DNA from: Tipula vernalis
Taxonomy: Eukaryota > Arthropoda > Insecta > Diptera > Tipulidae
Length of the DNA stretch: 64,000 nucleotides
Assembly (NCBI GenBank): GCA_958295665.1
Contig: OY282559.1
Coordinates: forward strand, 128,067,605-128,131,604
Direction of reading: 5' to 3'
Of the stretch, positions 22,701 through 34,937 are shown one piece after another (positions within the stretch are counted from its first letter, which is position 1; every line of letters starts with the position of its first letter). A model generated the notes under the pieces. The model was not told where the DNA came from, did not search any database, and was given only the letters and a program-made list of their open reading frames with translations. A program made the position numbers and the translations under genes.

Positions 22701-24501
22701 TTTGCTGCGTTCCATTTGACGTGGCAAAGTACAAATAAGTACTTGGGAGTAGATGGTAAATGGAACGCAGAAAATTACTTGCGAATTATTAATTTTAAAA
22801 CTGATCAGCCATTTCTTACCGATTAATTGTACTAAATATTCGTGTAAATAAAAAAAAAAATAAATTTTTGCTTAAAAAAAAAAATTAAATCGGAAGTTTC
22901 AAGAATCGAACTCCAAACTCATGGATCAACTCACTCATCTCTATATAATTTCTACTCATTTTTTCGTTTCTGATAAAATCGCACTTGGTGAAAAATCGCA
23001 TAAAATTGGGCGAACAGAATTTAAAAAACAACATAATTGTCAGCAACGTGACATTATTTTGTATCAAAGCGTGCCACTTCAAGTTATGTAACACTTGAAC
23101 ATACAAAATAAAGTCATATTGCTGACAATTCTACCTTCTGGTAATTTCTGTTCGCCTGTTAAAATGGGAAAACATTTTTTTTTTAATTTCTGCTTATCTG
23201 GTAAAACAAAAAACTTTTTTAATTAAAGAGGCAATCATAACTCTAATTAAAAAGGCAATCATAACAAAAAAAAATTCCTTCAGTTGCGGGGATCGAACTC
23301 GAGACCTCGATGGTTTTAATCTGCTCTCTTAGGTAAGAGTTCGATCCTCGCGGCTGAAGGATTTATTTTTTGTAATAAAAAGCTTCAAATTTTCTATTTG
23401 GGTGTTTGCTAGAGTTATGATTGATTGATTGCCTTTTTAATTAAAAAAAGTTAATATTTATTTACCAGGTGAGCAGAAAGAAATTAAAAAAAAAAATTTT
23501 TTTCATCAAAAATCGCAAAAAAATTTTGTCATTTTAACAGGCGAACAGAAATTACAAGAAGGTAAAATTGTCAGCAATATGACTTTATTTTGTATGTTCA
23601 GGTGTCAGATAACTTGAAGTGGCAGGCTTTGATACAAAATAATGTCACGTTGCTGACAATTATGTTGTTTTTTAAATTCTGTTCGCCTGGTAAAATAACA
23701 AAAATTTGTATGCGATATTTCGCCTTTATCAGTATTTTAAACGATAACTAGAAATTATATAGAGATGAGTGGTTGGGTGGTAAGATAAAGGAGTGGTGTA
23801 CGAAAGGTTTGGAGTTCGATTCTTCAAACTTCCGACTTTATTTTTTTTTCTAAACAAAAATTTGATTTTTTTTTATTTCCACGAATTTTACCAACTTTTT
23901 TTTTGTAGCGATCTCGATCCCGAATAATCTTCTCGGATTATACCCAATTCAAAATTTTTCATATAAAAACAAATTTGTTCGTTGGTTTTGTTTAGATTCG
24001 AACTCCAGAACTTCTTCTTCACTCCACTCCATCACCTTACTACCACTGTTATCACAACATATACAATTTCATATACATTTGTTGGTTTTATGCAATCAAA
24101 CCAAATGTGTCTATAATATGTCGATATAGTGACATCTCTGTTAGGGCATATGTACTACATTTACTCCACAGTGTTTCTGCTAATTGCTAAAATATTTGGT
24201 TTTGTTAAAAGAGGGCGTGGTGTGTTTTACTTTTGTAAAAATGTCTGAGGCTCGATTTTTTAAATAATTAATTAATTACGTAACATTATTATTGCATTAA
24301 AATTTTGGTTTTTAAACATTATTGTTTGTTGTTAAACATTATTATTGCATTAAAATAATATGGATTAGTTGTACTAAATATTCTGGTACCGAAGTCGCCA
24401 TAAATTCGAAAAGCAAACTACTCATAAAATTTAGGAAGAGTAGCTGCGTGCAGTCAGAAGAATTTGTATCTACTTTTCCACGTTAAATGGAACGCAGCAA
24501 A
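22701..24501. mobile_element. Small TIR element split by a 1.5-kb insertion
   Basis: TTTGCTGCGTTCCATTTGAC at 22701 is inverted at 24472-24501, about 30 bp with a few mismatches. A third copy of the motif, inverted, lies at 22758-22774. The imperfect 21-bp direct repeat GATTAATTGTACTAAATATTC occurs at 22821-22841 and 24363-24383. If this is the target duplication of an internal insertion, the original element was only about 260 bp. No coding capacity. Confidence 0.6.
22837..23888. repeat. 1-kb palindrome with tRNA-like T-arm sequences
   Basis: Arms at about 22837-23300 and 23337-23888 are inverted copies around a 36-nt loop; the left arm lacks about 45 bp present on the right. The loop edges read GAGTTCGATCC on the right strand and the same on the complement of the left arm. 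This is the tRNA B-box/T-loop consensus followed by CCGC. A second B-box-like word (GGAGTTCGATTC) sits at both outer ends, and another (inverse of GGAGTTCGAATC) at about 24000. No full tRNA cloverleaf is evident. Confidence 0.7.
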
Positions 24502-24859
24502 TATCATTTGTAGCTCAATTATAAAATATATGTATTAGATAAGCGTAATTAAGCTATTCATTGTTAGATGTCTCTTCAAGCAAATTTTAATGTTATTATT
24601 TATTATAAGAGATGTCATTAGAAAATTCATTTAAATTTTGTTCAGTGTCTTACAACCATGAACTGGTTTTGGAAAGTTGTTTCCCGGGCAACACTAAGTT
24701 AAGAAAATTTTGATGACATTAACTTTTTGGTTAATTATAAAGCGATCTTCAAAGCTATAACAATTAGAAGTAAAATCATATTTATGGTTCAAAATAAAAT
24801 TGTATATTATTACATTGTTTTACTTAAAATTAAGTTAAAAATAAACAGTTCATGAATCA

Positions 24860-27535
24860 GTGCTCCCTGTGGCCTTTTGTGATTTCATCTTCTGATCCAG
24901 CGACAAAAAAATTTTGTGCAAACTACACCAAATTGGTTCACAATGTGTTTGTGGTAAATGCTCATCTCGTATATTTTCTTTCGCAGTTTGCTGTTTCGTA
25001 CGTTTCTGAAGTGATGTTAAATATTCGGTTGTCCCAACGAGTCCAAAAATGTTGGGACAACTGTGTAACTATAGCTGTCAACGATTCAATCGATTTTTTT
25101 TCCACATCGGTAAGATCTACCTCTTGCAACTGTGTTAATAGCTGGAATATGATTAAATGTGCTGGTGTGAGTGACAGAGTAATCAATTCTTCTAGCGTCT
25201 TTCCAAATACCACCGGCATGTGGTGCTCCAGGCGGATTAAAATGTCATGTTACGAATTTTTTCAGCAAAAATTTCGAAATTGGTTTCCAATTGGCCTTTA
25301 GAAATTCAAATAGCTCCGACAGTTTTCTAGCGGCTCCAACAAAGTTATCCGAATAAATGTCAGAACAAATTCCTCGCCTGCTCATGAATCTCTTGAGGGC
25401 GCCAACTGACTTGTATGTTTATTGTCCTCGTCCTCTTCGCAAATGAACCAAACAGGGACCAGCATAATCGACTCCCACCTTCAAATATGATCAAACAAAT
25501 TCCAACCGCGCTGATCGAAGATCGCCAATTAGTTGTTCTTGACAGACAGCCTTGTTTCTAGCGCAGATATCACATTTGCGAACAGCTTGTTGGGCCAGTT
25601 GATTAACTCCCACGATCCAATATGCTGGTCTGAAATGGAAAATTAGACTGGTTAAACCGATGTGTTGATGCTCAATAGCGACGTCATAATCAGGAATCAC
25701 GATGGAATGTTTGGCAGTCCTTCTACTCGGATTATTCCATCTCGGTCCACAAAACAATTTAAAATTTTCAGCGTATTATTTTTTGAGATGCACTTTTTGT
25801 TGGTCAATTCTTATAGCTCTAACTCAACGTGTTCTTGTTGGAATTCTTTGATGACCCAAGTTCTTGCAGCGTCTAATTCCTTTGGGTTAATGGTTCCAAA
25901 TCGTTTTAATTTTAATGGAACTTTAGAGTTGTGTGGAATCTTTGGACATACGATACGAGTTTTAAAAGGTTTATGCAACGTGATTGTCTTGTGATGAGAT
26001 TTTTGATAAACGTAGGTTCAGTCGAAACTTTCATTTTCATTACATTTTCTTGCACGCTACGTTGATCAGGCCAATTGCATTCGTCTTCTGCCAACCAGTT
26101 AGGACCCTTCCACCACAAATCAAGCGAAGTCAATGTTTTAGGAGATAAACTAGGGTGTATATTAGGGTGTCTCCAGTTATTTCGACTTAATGTTGAGAGG
26201 ATCTGTGAAGTCTTATTTGCCACAATCATGGAGTCAGTCCATACCACGATCTTCTCTATTTCTAACTCCAGAGCATCTCGACCAGTCTTGAGAAGCTCAA
26301 TAAGCAGTACAGCTGCACATAATTCCAATCTTGGGATCGATTCTTGTTTTAACGGAGCAACTCTGCTTTTCGAGGATACTAGTGTCGTGACATGTTTTCT
26401 GCTTTTTGACATCGTTCTGCTATAAACTGCCGCTGCATATGCGTCTTTTGAAGCATCGGCAAATCTACGGAGTTGGATTGAAGAATTACTGTTCGTCAAT
26501 AACCACCTTGGAATTTGAACTTGTTCCAAAAGTTTAAACTTGTTCCGCAAAATGATCCAATCGTCGTGAATATCGTTCGGCAAAGAAACATCCCAGTCTA
26601 ATTTTTCAAGCCACAATCGTTGAAACAGAATTTTGATACGTACTTACCTTAAAGACAAATCTGTCATCAGCTGAATTCCAGTGGAGAGCCATTAATTTGG
26701 CAATAACGCGCGTTTAGGTGCAACGTTAATGTTCTGGAAACAATTCATGCCGTTGATGTCATTTGATGCTTCTGATATTTCTCCAATCGGCGCAATTTCA
26801 ATGGTTTGATGTCTGATCAAGTACTTCTGATAAACCCGTGGAAGAACTGGTACATGCAGCGTTGTTTGTGGTTACCTTCGTGTTCTTCAGTACATTCATA
26901 TGCAACGAAGAATGATGTTTCTTCCGACTAGTCTGACATCTTCGCCTTGACCGACAATTAAATGCATTATGAAGATTGCTTAGACAATTAAAACACCGAT
27001 TACTTTCTTTTAAGAAGTGCCTTCGTTCTTCGGTATGCATCTCATTAAATTTAGCGCACTCCCAACGGACAGCTTGGTGAATCGCTAATGGCAATGAGAC
27101 TGTTTGTTGTCTGTGATTTTGGAGGACGGTCTTTTACTCACAGGCTTAATTCCCGAAGTATATAATGCGTCGCTTCGTTTAGCCAATAAATCGAAGAATT
27201 CATATAAAGTTGGGTTATCCTGTGACGTTATTTCTTGAATCATTAGTTTTGATTCAGAGTTTAATTTCTCTGATAGGATTAAGATCAAACATGGGTCTCG
27301 TGATTCTGCACTGGGACCTAATGCCTTGAAATTTCGAATCACTTCCTCCGACGTATCCAACATTACATGGATCCGCCTGCGTAAGCTTTGGTTGTTTTAA
27401 GAATACTCCTTTGAAGGCATTAATCGTATGTTCCTTACTATGTAACTGTCAAACCTTTTTTTCAACAACTGCAATGCTTCGATATAATTCGTGTCCGTCA
27501 CGCTAAAGTGCTTACACTGTATGGATTCAATTAAA
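24860..27535 (-). pseudogene. BEL/Pao retrotransposon, internally deleted copy
   Basis: Read on the minus strand, the order is gag capsid (27530-27090, EALQLLKKRFD and EEVIRNFKALG), a gag zinc-knuckle region (CFNCLSNLHNAFNC, about 26990), then a jump to RNase H and integrase. Protease ends after a few codons (RALLPN, about 26710), and the reverse transcriptase core is missing. The RNase H block (26616-25912) has FADASKDAYAA, VAPLKQESIPRLELCAA and WTDSMIV. The integrase has a zinc motif (KCDICARNK, about 25575), VGVDYAGP with the first acid, a damaged second-acid segment near 25345, and the BEL C-terminal FWTRW block (about 25050). Stops and frameshifts occur throughout. No LTRs were recognised at either edge. 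Confidence 0.8.
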
Positions 27536-27539
27536 AACA

Positions 27540-28791
27540 AAAAAAAATAAGGGCGGTGCTCCTTCAAACGCACCAATCTCAGAAGATGACAAGGACCATT
27601 CAGGCCCTGCTTCTGAGATTGAAAAATTAACTGAAAAGTCTAGCACGGACGTAATGGTGGGGTCTCCTTTACATGACGCTTTATTGCCTGAAATGGATAC
27701 CCAATCAACGTCGACAACGACCGAAATAAATAAGAACCTCGAGCAAGTGAAGCTCGAGGAAACATCAAAGAAGGGAACACGCCTCAGTGGGGCCGCGAGG
27801 AAACGTCTGTCCCATCTGATTAGGTCGGGAGTCCCCGCGACGCTGCCTTGCAGCAATGTAAGGAGAATATCAGGGACAGAATAGTCTCAACTAACAAGAG
27901 GAATAGGTCGGATAACGACCCTACCCCCAAAGGCATCGCGGCAAAAAGAGGGAAAAATTTCCAGTCCTTCACCGAAGGCATTGGAAGCCACCCCAAAAGC
28001 TGCAACGGATGGCGATAATAAGAAGAGTTGCCCCGAGAACAGGACCGACACGGCCACAACGTACAGTGGCGCAGTGAAGGCTGTCAGGTTGGAGATTACC
28101 GACTAAGGCTACCCAGAAACAAAACAGAACGAGACAGTGATGGAGCTGCCGTTAGATGGTGTCAGTCCTAATTTCCTGGGATGTTGCATCAGAAACGGTT
28201 GGCTCACGGTAAACTGTACCGATGAAGAAACGGCAGTGTGGCTTAGGGCCACAGTGCCCTCACTTAAGCCATATGACGGGGCATCACTGAAGGCAGTCGG
28301 GGAGGAGGAGTTGCCTCGCCCAAAGATTATGTTAGTTTACCTGCCACGCGGGGATAAAGAGACAAACGACAAGATACTGTGTCGACTAGCGATCCAGAAT
28401 AAGGACCTTAGAGACGCAGACTGGAGAGTTATTGCGAGGAAGGAGTGAGAAGGCGACCTCCTTCAACTCACAATGTCCGTTTCACACAAAACGGCGGGGA
28501 TACTGAAGGGCTCCAACTGTAGAGTCAACTGGATGTTTGGATCTGTACACTTCCGCCCAAAGAAGGAGGGGGCTGTGGATACAGTCAGGGGGAGGGTGGC
28601 AGCATTGGCTGAGAACGCGCGCCGCGGTGATGGGATTAATGAGACAGGGGAGGCCAGAGGACCTGGCACCTCCGGAACAGGGAGACCGGCCAAACCGGGC
28701 CGAGGAAAAAGCGGGAAGAGCCATGGGCTGACCCCTAGAGTAAGGGTGACACAGCAACCAAGCAAACCGGGCCCTCCGGAGCCTAAGATAT
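27540..28791 (+). pseudogene. LINE ORF1 (gag-like, DUF4780-type), broken
   Basis: The N-terminal part (27654-27881) is charged and low-complexity. A frameshift leads to a DUF4780-like block: WLTVNCTDEETAVWLRATVP (about 28199-28258), then PRPKIMLVYLPRG and DWRVIARKE (to 28448), where a TGA interrupts the frame. The remainder (28473-28790) carries NCRVNWMFGSVHFRP and a Gly/Pro/Arg-rich tail. Proteins of this type bind the element's RNA. Assignment rests on recalled family features. Confidence 0.6.
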
Positions 28792-28854
28792 AATAAAAAA
28801 ACTAAACAAAAAAACACATCATGGTGATACACACCAAACCAAGCATCGATCGAA

Positions 28855-31800
28855 TATGGCTACAAACAATCTAAACCGTATTTTTATAATTAAGGACTGG
28901 GATATAGCGCTCATACAGGAGCCTTGGACCAACAAGGGGAAGATTAAAGGTTTTGCAGCCAATACAGGTAAGCTAGTCTACGATGAGAGTATGTGTCCAT
29001 ACGTACATCAGGTTTGTTATCAATATCGCTTTGAGACAAGAGTTGATGGTTAGGATACCAAAACGCACCAACTGGCCAGTCTATAATGAAAGACTTTCGG
29101 ATAACTTAGCTGGTCTACAGACGACGATAAACTCTGTCGATGACCTCGACAGAGTTGCAAATGACGTTACAGACGCAATAATTAATGCCTACGACTCAAG
29201 CTCACCCCTGGTGCATATTAAAGGCACAAGGGATGTTTCTTGGTGGAACCAAAACTTGGAAAATGTGAGAATGGAATGTCCGTAAACTTTTTAATAGGGC
29301 TAAGAGAACGAACAATTGTACTACATATAATAATTCCTTAACCCAATATAACATAGCTCTTAGGCAGAGCTAAAGACTCAGCTGGAGGGACTTCTGGAAG
29401 GAAATAGACAAACAACCTTTGGCGTGGCGACTTCAGAAGGCAAAGGCTCCTTGGAGCACATGAATCCCTTGGGATCTGTTCAGAAACCAAGTGGAGAGAC
29501 AACCACAACCATTTAGGAGACTCTGGAATGTTTAGTAAGAGGTCACTTCCCAGATTGTATAGTACTGAGGGATCAGGAAGAATCCAACGCAAGTAGCGTA
29601 CATCCGTATCTGGTTTCAAAGGGGGCTCATGAGTTCTCGAGGCAGTTTTTTACGCCGGAACAGATAGGCTGGGCAGTCAAATCATTTGGCCCTTTCAAAT
29701 CACCGGTAGGGGACTGCGTATACCCGGCCTTTCTACAGCAAGGACTGCAGACTTTGCTGCCTTATCTTACTTTACTCTTCAGAGCCAGCTACAGCTTGGA
29801 ATATGTTCCAAAATGCTGGAGGGAGGTTCGGGTGATTTTTATCCCAAAAGCGGGAAAAAGATCCCCAGAGGAGATGAGGTCTTATAGACCTATTAGCCTC
29901 ACATTATTTTTACTGAAAACAATGGAGAAAATTCTGGGGCTTTGTTTACGATCCAACACTCTCCAAAGTTACCCTCTGGACTCTATGCAGCACGTCTACC
30001 AAGCATGGAAATCAACAAAAATAGCTCTACACGAGCTGACATCGGAAATCGAAGATACGCTTCGGAATAAAGAATTATTACTATGATACTTCATTAATAT
30101 CCAGGGAGCTTTTGATAATACTAGTTTAGAGGTAATTGAGGAACAATCACTAACAAGGGGTATATACCCCTCCACCGTAAGGTGGATTATAAACATGCTA
30201 AAATACAGGAGGATTACGGCCTCTTTTGGAGACAAAACCATCACCATAGCGGACACCAGGGGTTGCCCCCAGGGAGGTGCTCTCTCTCTCTCTTATTGTG
30301 GCTGATCGTGATGGATCAATTACTTACCAGACTGAGAAATTTGACTTCTCAAATATTTTCTATGCGGACGACCTAGTCTTGATGGTTAAGGGCAGATTGG
30401 CAAATACAGTAGGGCAAAGGATGCAACAGGTTCTAGAGGCAGTAAATAATTGGTGCACGGAGGTGGGCCTTACGGTAAATTCCACCAAGGTCAACTGCAC
30501 TCTCTTTACTAACCGGAGTAAAACTGTCCTCCCGCCGATAGCCTGGGGGGGGGGCAGTAACTCTCTAATTGTCAACGGAGCTTAAATATCTGGGGGTCGT
30601 ACTTGATCAGAAATTGACATGGAACCCCCACTTAAATCATATCACAAATGAGGCGAATAAGGCCTGGGGACTAAGCCCACAAATGTTGGTTTGGCTCTAC
30701 CGGGCCGTCATTATACCTATGGTCTCTTACGCGGCATTTGTGTGGTGGCCAAAGATAGAGCAGACCGTTCCATGGAGAATACTGGAAAAGACCCAGAGGT
30801 TATTCTGTGTGGGTGCAACTGGACCAATGGGGGCTTGTCCAACAGCTGCCCTTGAGAGAATATTGGGACTCTCACCACTGCACCTATACATTAAAAAAGT
30901 AGCCGGTTCAAGCGGTCTGATCCTAAGAATTATAGCCAAAATTACAACTGTAAGGACAGAACACAACAGTATCCTAAATAAATTAAACTTTAAGGAGGAA
31001 TTGATCAACTATCGGATTTTATGGTAAGGACAATAGACTGTCGGAGGAATTTTACTATTAGTTTGCCGGATAGGGCACTGGTAGAGTATATTATCTCCTC
31101 CTTCCCTGCATGGTATACGGATGGGTCGAAAACAGACGGGGATACCGGTGCAGGGATAGTCGGCCTCGACCTAGAGCTATGCATATCACTGGGTAGCCCC
31201 CTCACAGTTTTTCAGGCAGAGACCTTTGCCTCAACAGAACCAGAGACCATACCTCAATAGTATGTGTGCTTCAATGCCTCAAACAGGAATATAAGAAGGC
31301 CGAGATCTATATAATCTCGGACAACCAGGCAGCTCTGCTAGCCTTAGAAGCTTCAGCGTTAAACTCGAAATTGATCTGGAGCTGCTACTGTAATTTATTA
31401 GAACTGGGTAAAGCAAATAAAGTCACACTTTTGTGGTCTCCTGGCCACTCCACCATTAGAGGAAATGAGGCAGCAGACCAATGTGAAAAAATGAGAGCAT
31501 GCCGAGATTTGCTGGGTCCCAGTCCTAGTATTGCTTTTTCCAAAACCCATTTGGCAGGTGGTATAAGGGACTGGGAGCAGAACTATAGGAAATTAGTCTA
31601 GGAGTCCTCCATTGGGATGAGACAGGCCAAGAAATTATACAGTTATAATATTTTACGTCTGGGAGAGGCACCGAGGATGGACCGCCAATCCCTAAGATCC
31701 CTTACCTGGTTAGGCGGTAAGGAGACATCGGAACACCTACTATTCACATGCGATGTTATCATCCTAAAAAGATTAAAGTTCCTCAATGCGTATATAATCC

Positions 31801-31877
31801 AGTGGCCTAAGGTCGACCCACTGGATATGCATCAGGTAGCGGCATTTATCAAGAATATAGATCTACATTTCACGTAA
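28855..31877 (+). pseudogene. LINE ORF2: EN, RT and RNase H remnants
   Basis: The endonuclease starts with the WDIALIQEPW block (about 28898) and then loses most of its core: within about 150 bp the sequence moves to the linker KRTNWPVYNERL (29062). The RT includes FIPKAGKRSPEEMRSYRPIS (29838-29897), PQGG (30268) and YADD in FYADDLVLM (30358). The RNase H domain begins AWYTDGSK (about 31108) and includes LLWSPGHS (about 31430). A C-terminal Cys/His-type segment EHLLFTC follows (about 31731). Multiple stops and frameshifts separate the blocks. The copy cannot encode an active protein. Confidence 0.75.
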
Positions 31878-31970
31878 GAATCTCTAGGGATTCACAATAG
31901 GCCTTAATGGTCGCAGTGCTCTGGGCTACATACACCCACATTTTAAAAAATAAAAAAATAAAAATAAGAA

Positions 31971-32459
31971 TATGCCATCACAAATTATTTAGAGTGAAAA
32001 GAATTAAGTTATTTTGAAATTTCCTCTCTCAAAAGTACAAATCAGTTTAACACAACGACCCCGAAATGGCAAATCAGAATCATATAGCCTTTAGATATAG
32101 AGTAAAACTTCCACGGACGATACGGTCTCTTTTCAAAAATATAATGTATTTTATCTGACCATTATGAGTTCGTATTTTGGTAAAGAACTTCTACCCTCTA
32201 AAAAGGAAAGGAACGGCTTAAGGACAGTTTCACTGTATATAGTATCTTTCATTAAGTCTAATTAAATTGTAAACTCACACCTAGATCGGAGGAGCGTTTA
32301 ACGATTTGCAAGTGACATCGACAAATCGATTAAAAACTGCTAATCGACTACGTGCATTAAACCAGATCACAGTATAGTCCGCCTAGTTTTAACAACTTTT
32401 GTTAGCGGAGCGTGCTTGCTAAGTAAATACTGCATAGGCTGAAAAGTTTTCTATATTGA
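31971..32459. other. Non-coding stretch
   Basis: Nothing supported beyond AT-rich unique-looking sequence. Confidence 0.4.
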
Positions 32460-32660
32460 CACAAAGATGGGGCTGTAATGAGTTAGCATTAATAATGAAA
32501 CATTCCATTTTTGGGTCGGTGAATTTAAACGTGGTTGCTCGAGGGTTTTTGATGACTCACCCAAAAGGGTGACAATACCAGAAATAATTGAAAAAAAAAC
32601 ATAATATTGCATTGATTCACTATCAATCAAAAACGCGAACAAGTAACCACTTTCCAGAGG
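32460..32660 (+). pseudogene. Possible mariner transposase N-terminal relic
   Basis: A translated block near 32515-32610 reads VGEFKRGCSRVFDD followed by VTIPEIIEKK. This resembles the helix-turn-helix and linker region of mariner transposases (EF-RG then T-E-I-KIH). A single-base shift follows (KKHNIALIHYQSK). No TIRs or catalytic core were found. The match is short and could be coincidental. Confidence 0.4.
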
Positions 32661-32960
32661 ATGAAAGTCTTAACCAGCATTCTCGTAAGATCGATCTGAT
32701 ATTGATGTTCGAACTCTATGAGCCCTTTAATAACAGATGCATTCAAAGAAGCTCTATAGTATGAATCTAATGGATATGTGTAGGCTACTTTATTGTTAAA
32801 AATAAGCTAGTAGTAATTAAATTGGTGTACAACATATTGATATTAAAGACTTCAGAAATCAAAAGATGCTGATAATTAGCTGTAAATGCCGAATAAAGAA
32901 TCTTAATTTAATGTACCGTTTTGGTTGTAAACCATACCCTATGGCACCCTAGGTTCCTTA

Positions 32961-34935
32961 CGCTCAAATATCTCGGAAAATAAGCATTCTACAAAAAAAA
33001 TGGTTAAGATGAAAATTTAATTATTCCGTGGGGGAAATACATTAGTGTTAAAATTAGTACCCCCTCCCCCTTGTAAGTGGGGCAGCGGATAACTTTGAAA
33101 CTAAAATATAAACCGCTATTTTTTATTGCAGATTCGGATTCTACGGCTAGAAATACGTAGGATTTCACTGAAACATTTTTTCGATTCATGATAGATGGCG
33201 CTGTAATTGACGATATTCAATTTTTTTCGATTTCTCCTACTGAGAACGTCTACAATAAAAATACCACGGTTTCATTTTAAATACTCGAAATTGGTCGTCA
33301 CAAAATTGATTCATTTTGCAAATTTCGAATAACTGGGAAAAGAGTGCTTGATTTACATGAGGCCCCTCGCCTCATCATCTTTTAATTAACTTAAGTGCTC
33401 AATATGATGGCCTTCGACTTCAATGCACTTATTAATGCGCATTTAAAATGACTATACACAACTGAGAAATGTGTCTGCTTGAATTTCAGCCCAAGAATTT
33501 CTGATTCTGTGTTGTTGGTTTTTGTTTGTAAACTTGGTATTTGAGATAGCCCCACAAAAATAAATCTGGCGAAGTAAGATCTGGCGATCTGGCAGGCCAA
33601 TTTACCGGACCTTGTCTCCCGATCCAGCGACCACTGAAATCACGATCAAGTACTGCACGTGCTACCAACGAATAGTGTACGGGACAACCATCATGTTGAA
33701 ACCACATGTTCCGTCGCACTTCTACGCTCAAGCCTTCAAAAAATATTTGCAGTTCATTTTCAAAAATATCTTGGTACATTTGACCATTCAAGTTCCCTTC
33801 AATAATGTGGGGGCCGATGAGTTTGTTGCCAATTATTCCACATCACATATTTACAGTCCAAGGACGCTAATGTTCAACTTGGGGAAGCCAGTGCGGATTT
33901 TCAACACTCCAGTAATCCGTGTTGTGGCGATTAACCGTTCCATGGTTTGTAAAAGACGACTCGCCGAAGAACAATACATAATGAAAAAAATTTGGGTTTT
34001 GCTGTATTTGTTCACGTGCCCACTGACAAAATATAACCCGATTTTGGAAATCAACGCCATGAAGTTATTGGTGTAAAGACACATGATACGGATGATACTT
34101 ATGATGTTTTAAAACTTTCCAAACACTGGTCTGGGACAATCCGAAATCGCTAGCTATTTCTCGTGTACTAATATTAGGATTATGAGCTACTGCAACATTA
34201 TTTCATTATTTTCTCCAGTGACTATTGCTGGACGAGTCCTTTTTTTTCGGTTGAACACTTCCATCAGTAATAAATTGTTGGACAGTACGGCGAAATGAGG
34301 CACGTGACCGGATCCTATCCGAAAACGGGAAGCATAGAGTGTGACAACATTATCAAGACTCCGGCCAGCTTCTCCATAAACCAGAATCATTTGAATTTTA
34401 TCTTGTATAGTTAAATACACAATTCTTAAGTAGTATTGATAGTTTTACATAGGTATTGTTGTTTTGAGTCGGTATATTTAAAATAAAATACAAACAATTC
34501 CATTAATTTGAAAGCCGATTTAATCGCATGTTCCTGGGTTACGATACTGAGAAGTCATTTTCAGTAATTGAAAATTTAAGAAATACAAATTGTTTAAGAC
34601 TAACTTCGAGTATTTACAATGAAACCGTGGTATTTTTATTGCAGACGTATTGCAGAATCGTTTGCGTAGGTTCTCAGTAGGAAAAATCTAAAAAAATTGA
34701 ATATCGTCAATTACAGCGCCATCTATCATAAATCGAAAAAATTGATCAGTCGAAGAATCCGAATTTGCAATACAAAATAGGGGTTCATATTTAAGTTTCA
34801 ACGTTACCCCTGCCCCACCTACAAGGAGGAGGGGGGTACTAATTTTAACACTAATGTATTTCCCGCACGAAATAATTAAATTTTGATCTTAACCATTTCT
34901 TTCGTACAGTGCTTATTTTCCGAGATATTTGAGTG
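32961..34935 (-). mobile_element. DD41D mariner-like element with TIRs of about 330 bp
   Basis: The ends begin CGCTCAAATATCTCGGAAAA (left) with an inverse that differs at the second base (right). TA dinucleotides flank both (32959-32960 and 34936-34937). The inverted arms cover about 32961-33296 and 34603-34935 and share blocks such as ATAGATGGCGCTGTAATTGA. The 1975-bp element carries one transposase pseudogene on the minus strand. Such long TIRs are unusual for mariner relatives. Confidence 0.85.
33390..34420 (-). pseudogene. DD41D-type transposase, broken
   Basis: The N-terminal helix-turn-helix begins MYLTIQDKIQMILVYGEAGR (34420). The block VWKVLKHHKYHPYH follows in a shifted frame near 34110. 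The core has FGESSFTNHG (about 33960), where the family normally has an Asp before the Glu, so the first catalytic acid seems lost. FQHDGCPVHY carries the second acid (about 33690). ARSPDLTSPD carries the third (about 33570), 41 residues later, which is the DD41D (rosa-like) spacing. Stops lie near 34080 and 33870, and frameshifts separate the blocks. Inactive. Confidence 0.75.
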
Positions 34936-34937
34936 TA

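Larger units (their letters stand above)
27540..31970 (+). mobile_element. LOA-like non-LTR retrotransposon, decayed
   Basis: The order is ORF1, endonuclease, reverse transcriptase, RNase H and a short A-rich tail (about 31942-31968). An RNase H domain after the RT is characteristic of the LOA and I clades. The left end abuts the minus-strand BEL gag fragment. No target duplication was identified. Base composition is clearly more GC-rich than the flanks, as expected of an inserted element. Confidence 0.8.

Noticed and set aside
23283..23360. A possible tRNA gene around the palindrome loop
   Set aside because: Only the T-arm/B-box and a few neighbouring bases match. I could not fold acceptor, D and anticodon arms together.
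24852..25301. 149-codon plus-strand frame
   Set aside because: It is the complement of the minus-strand BEL integrase C-terminal region, whose motifs are recognisable.
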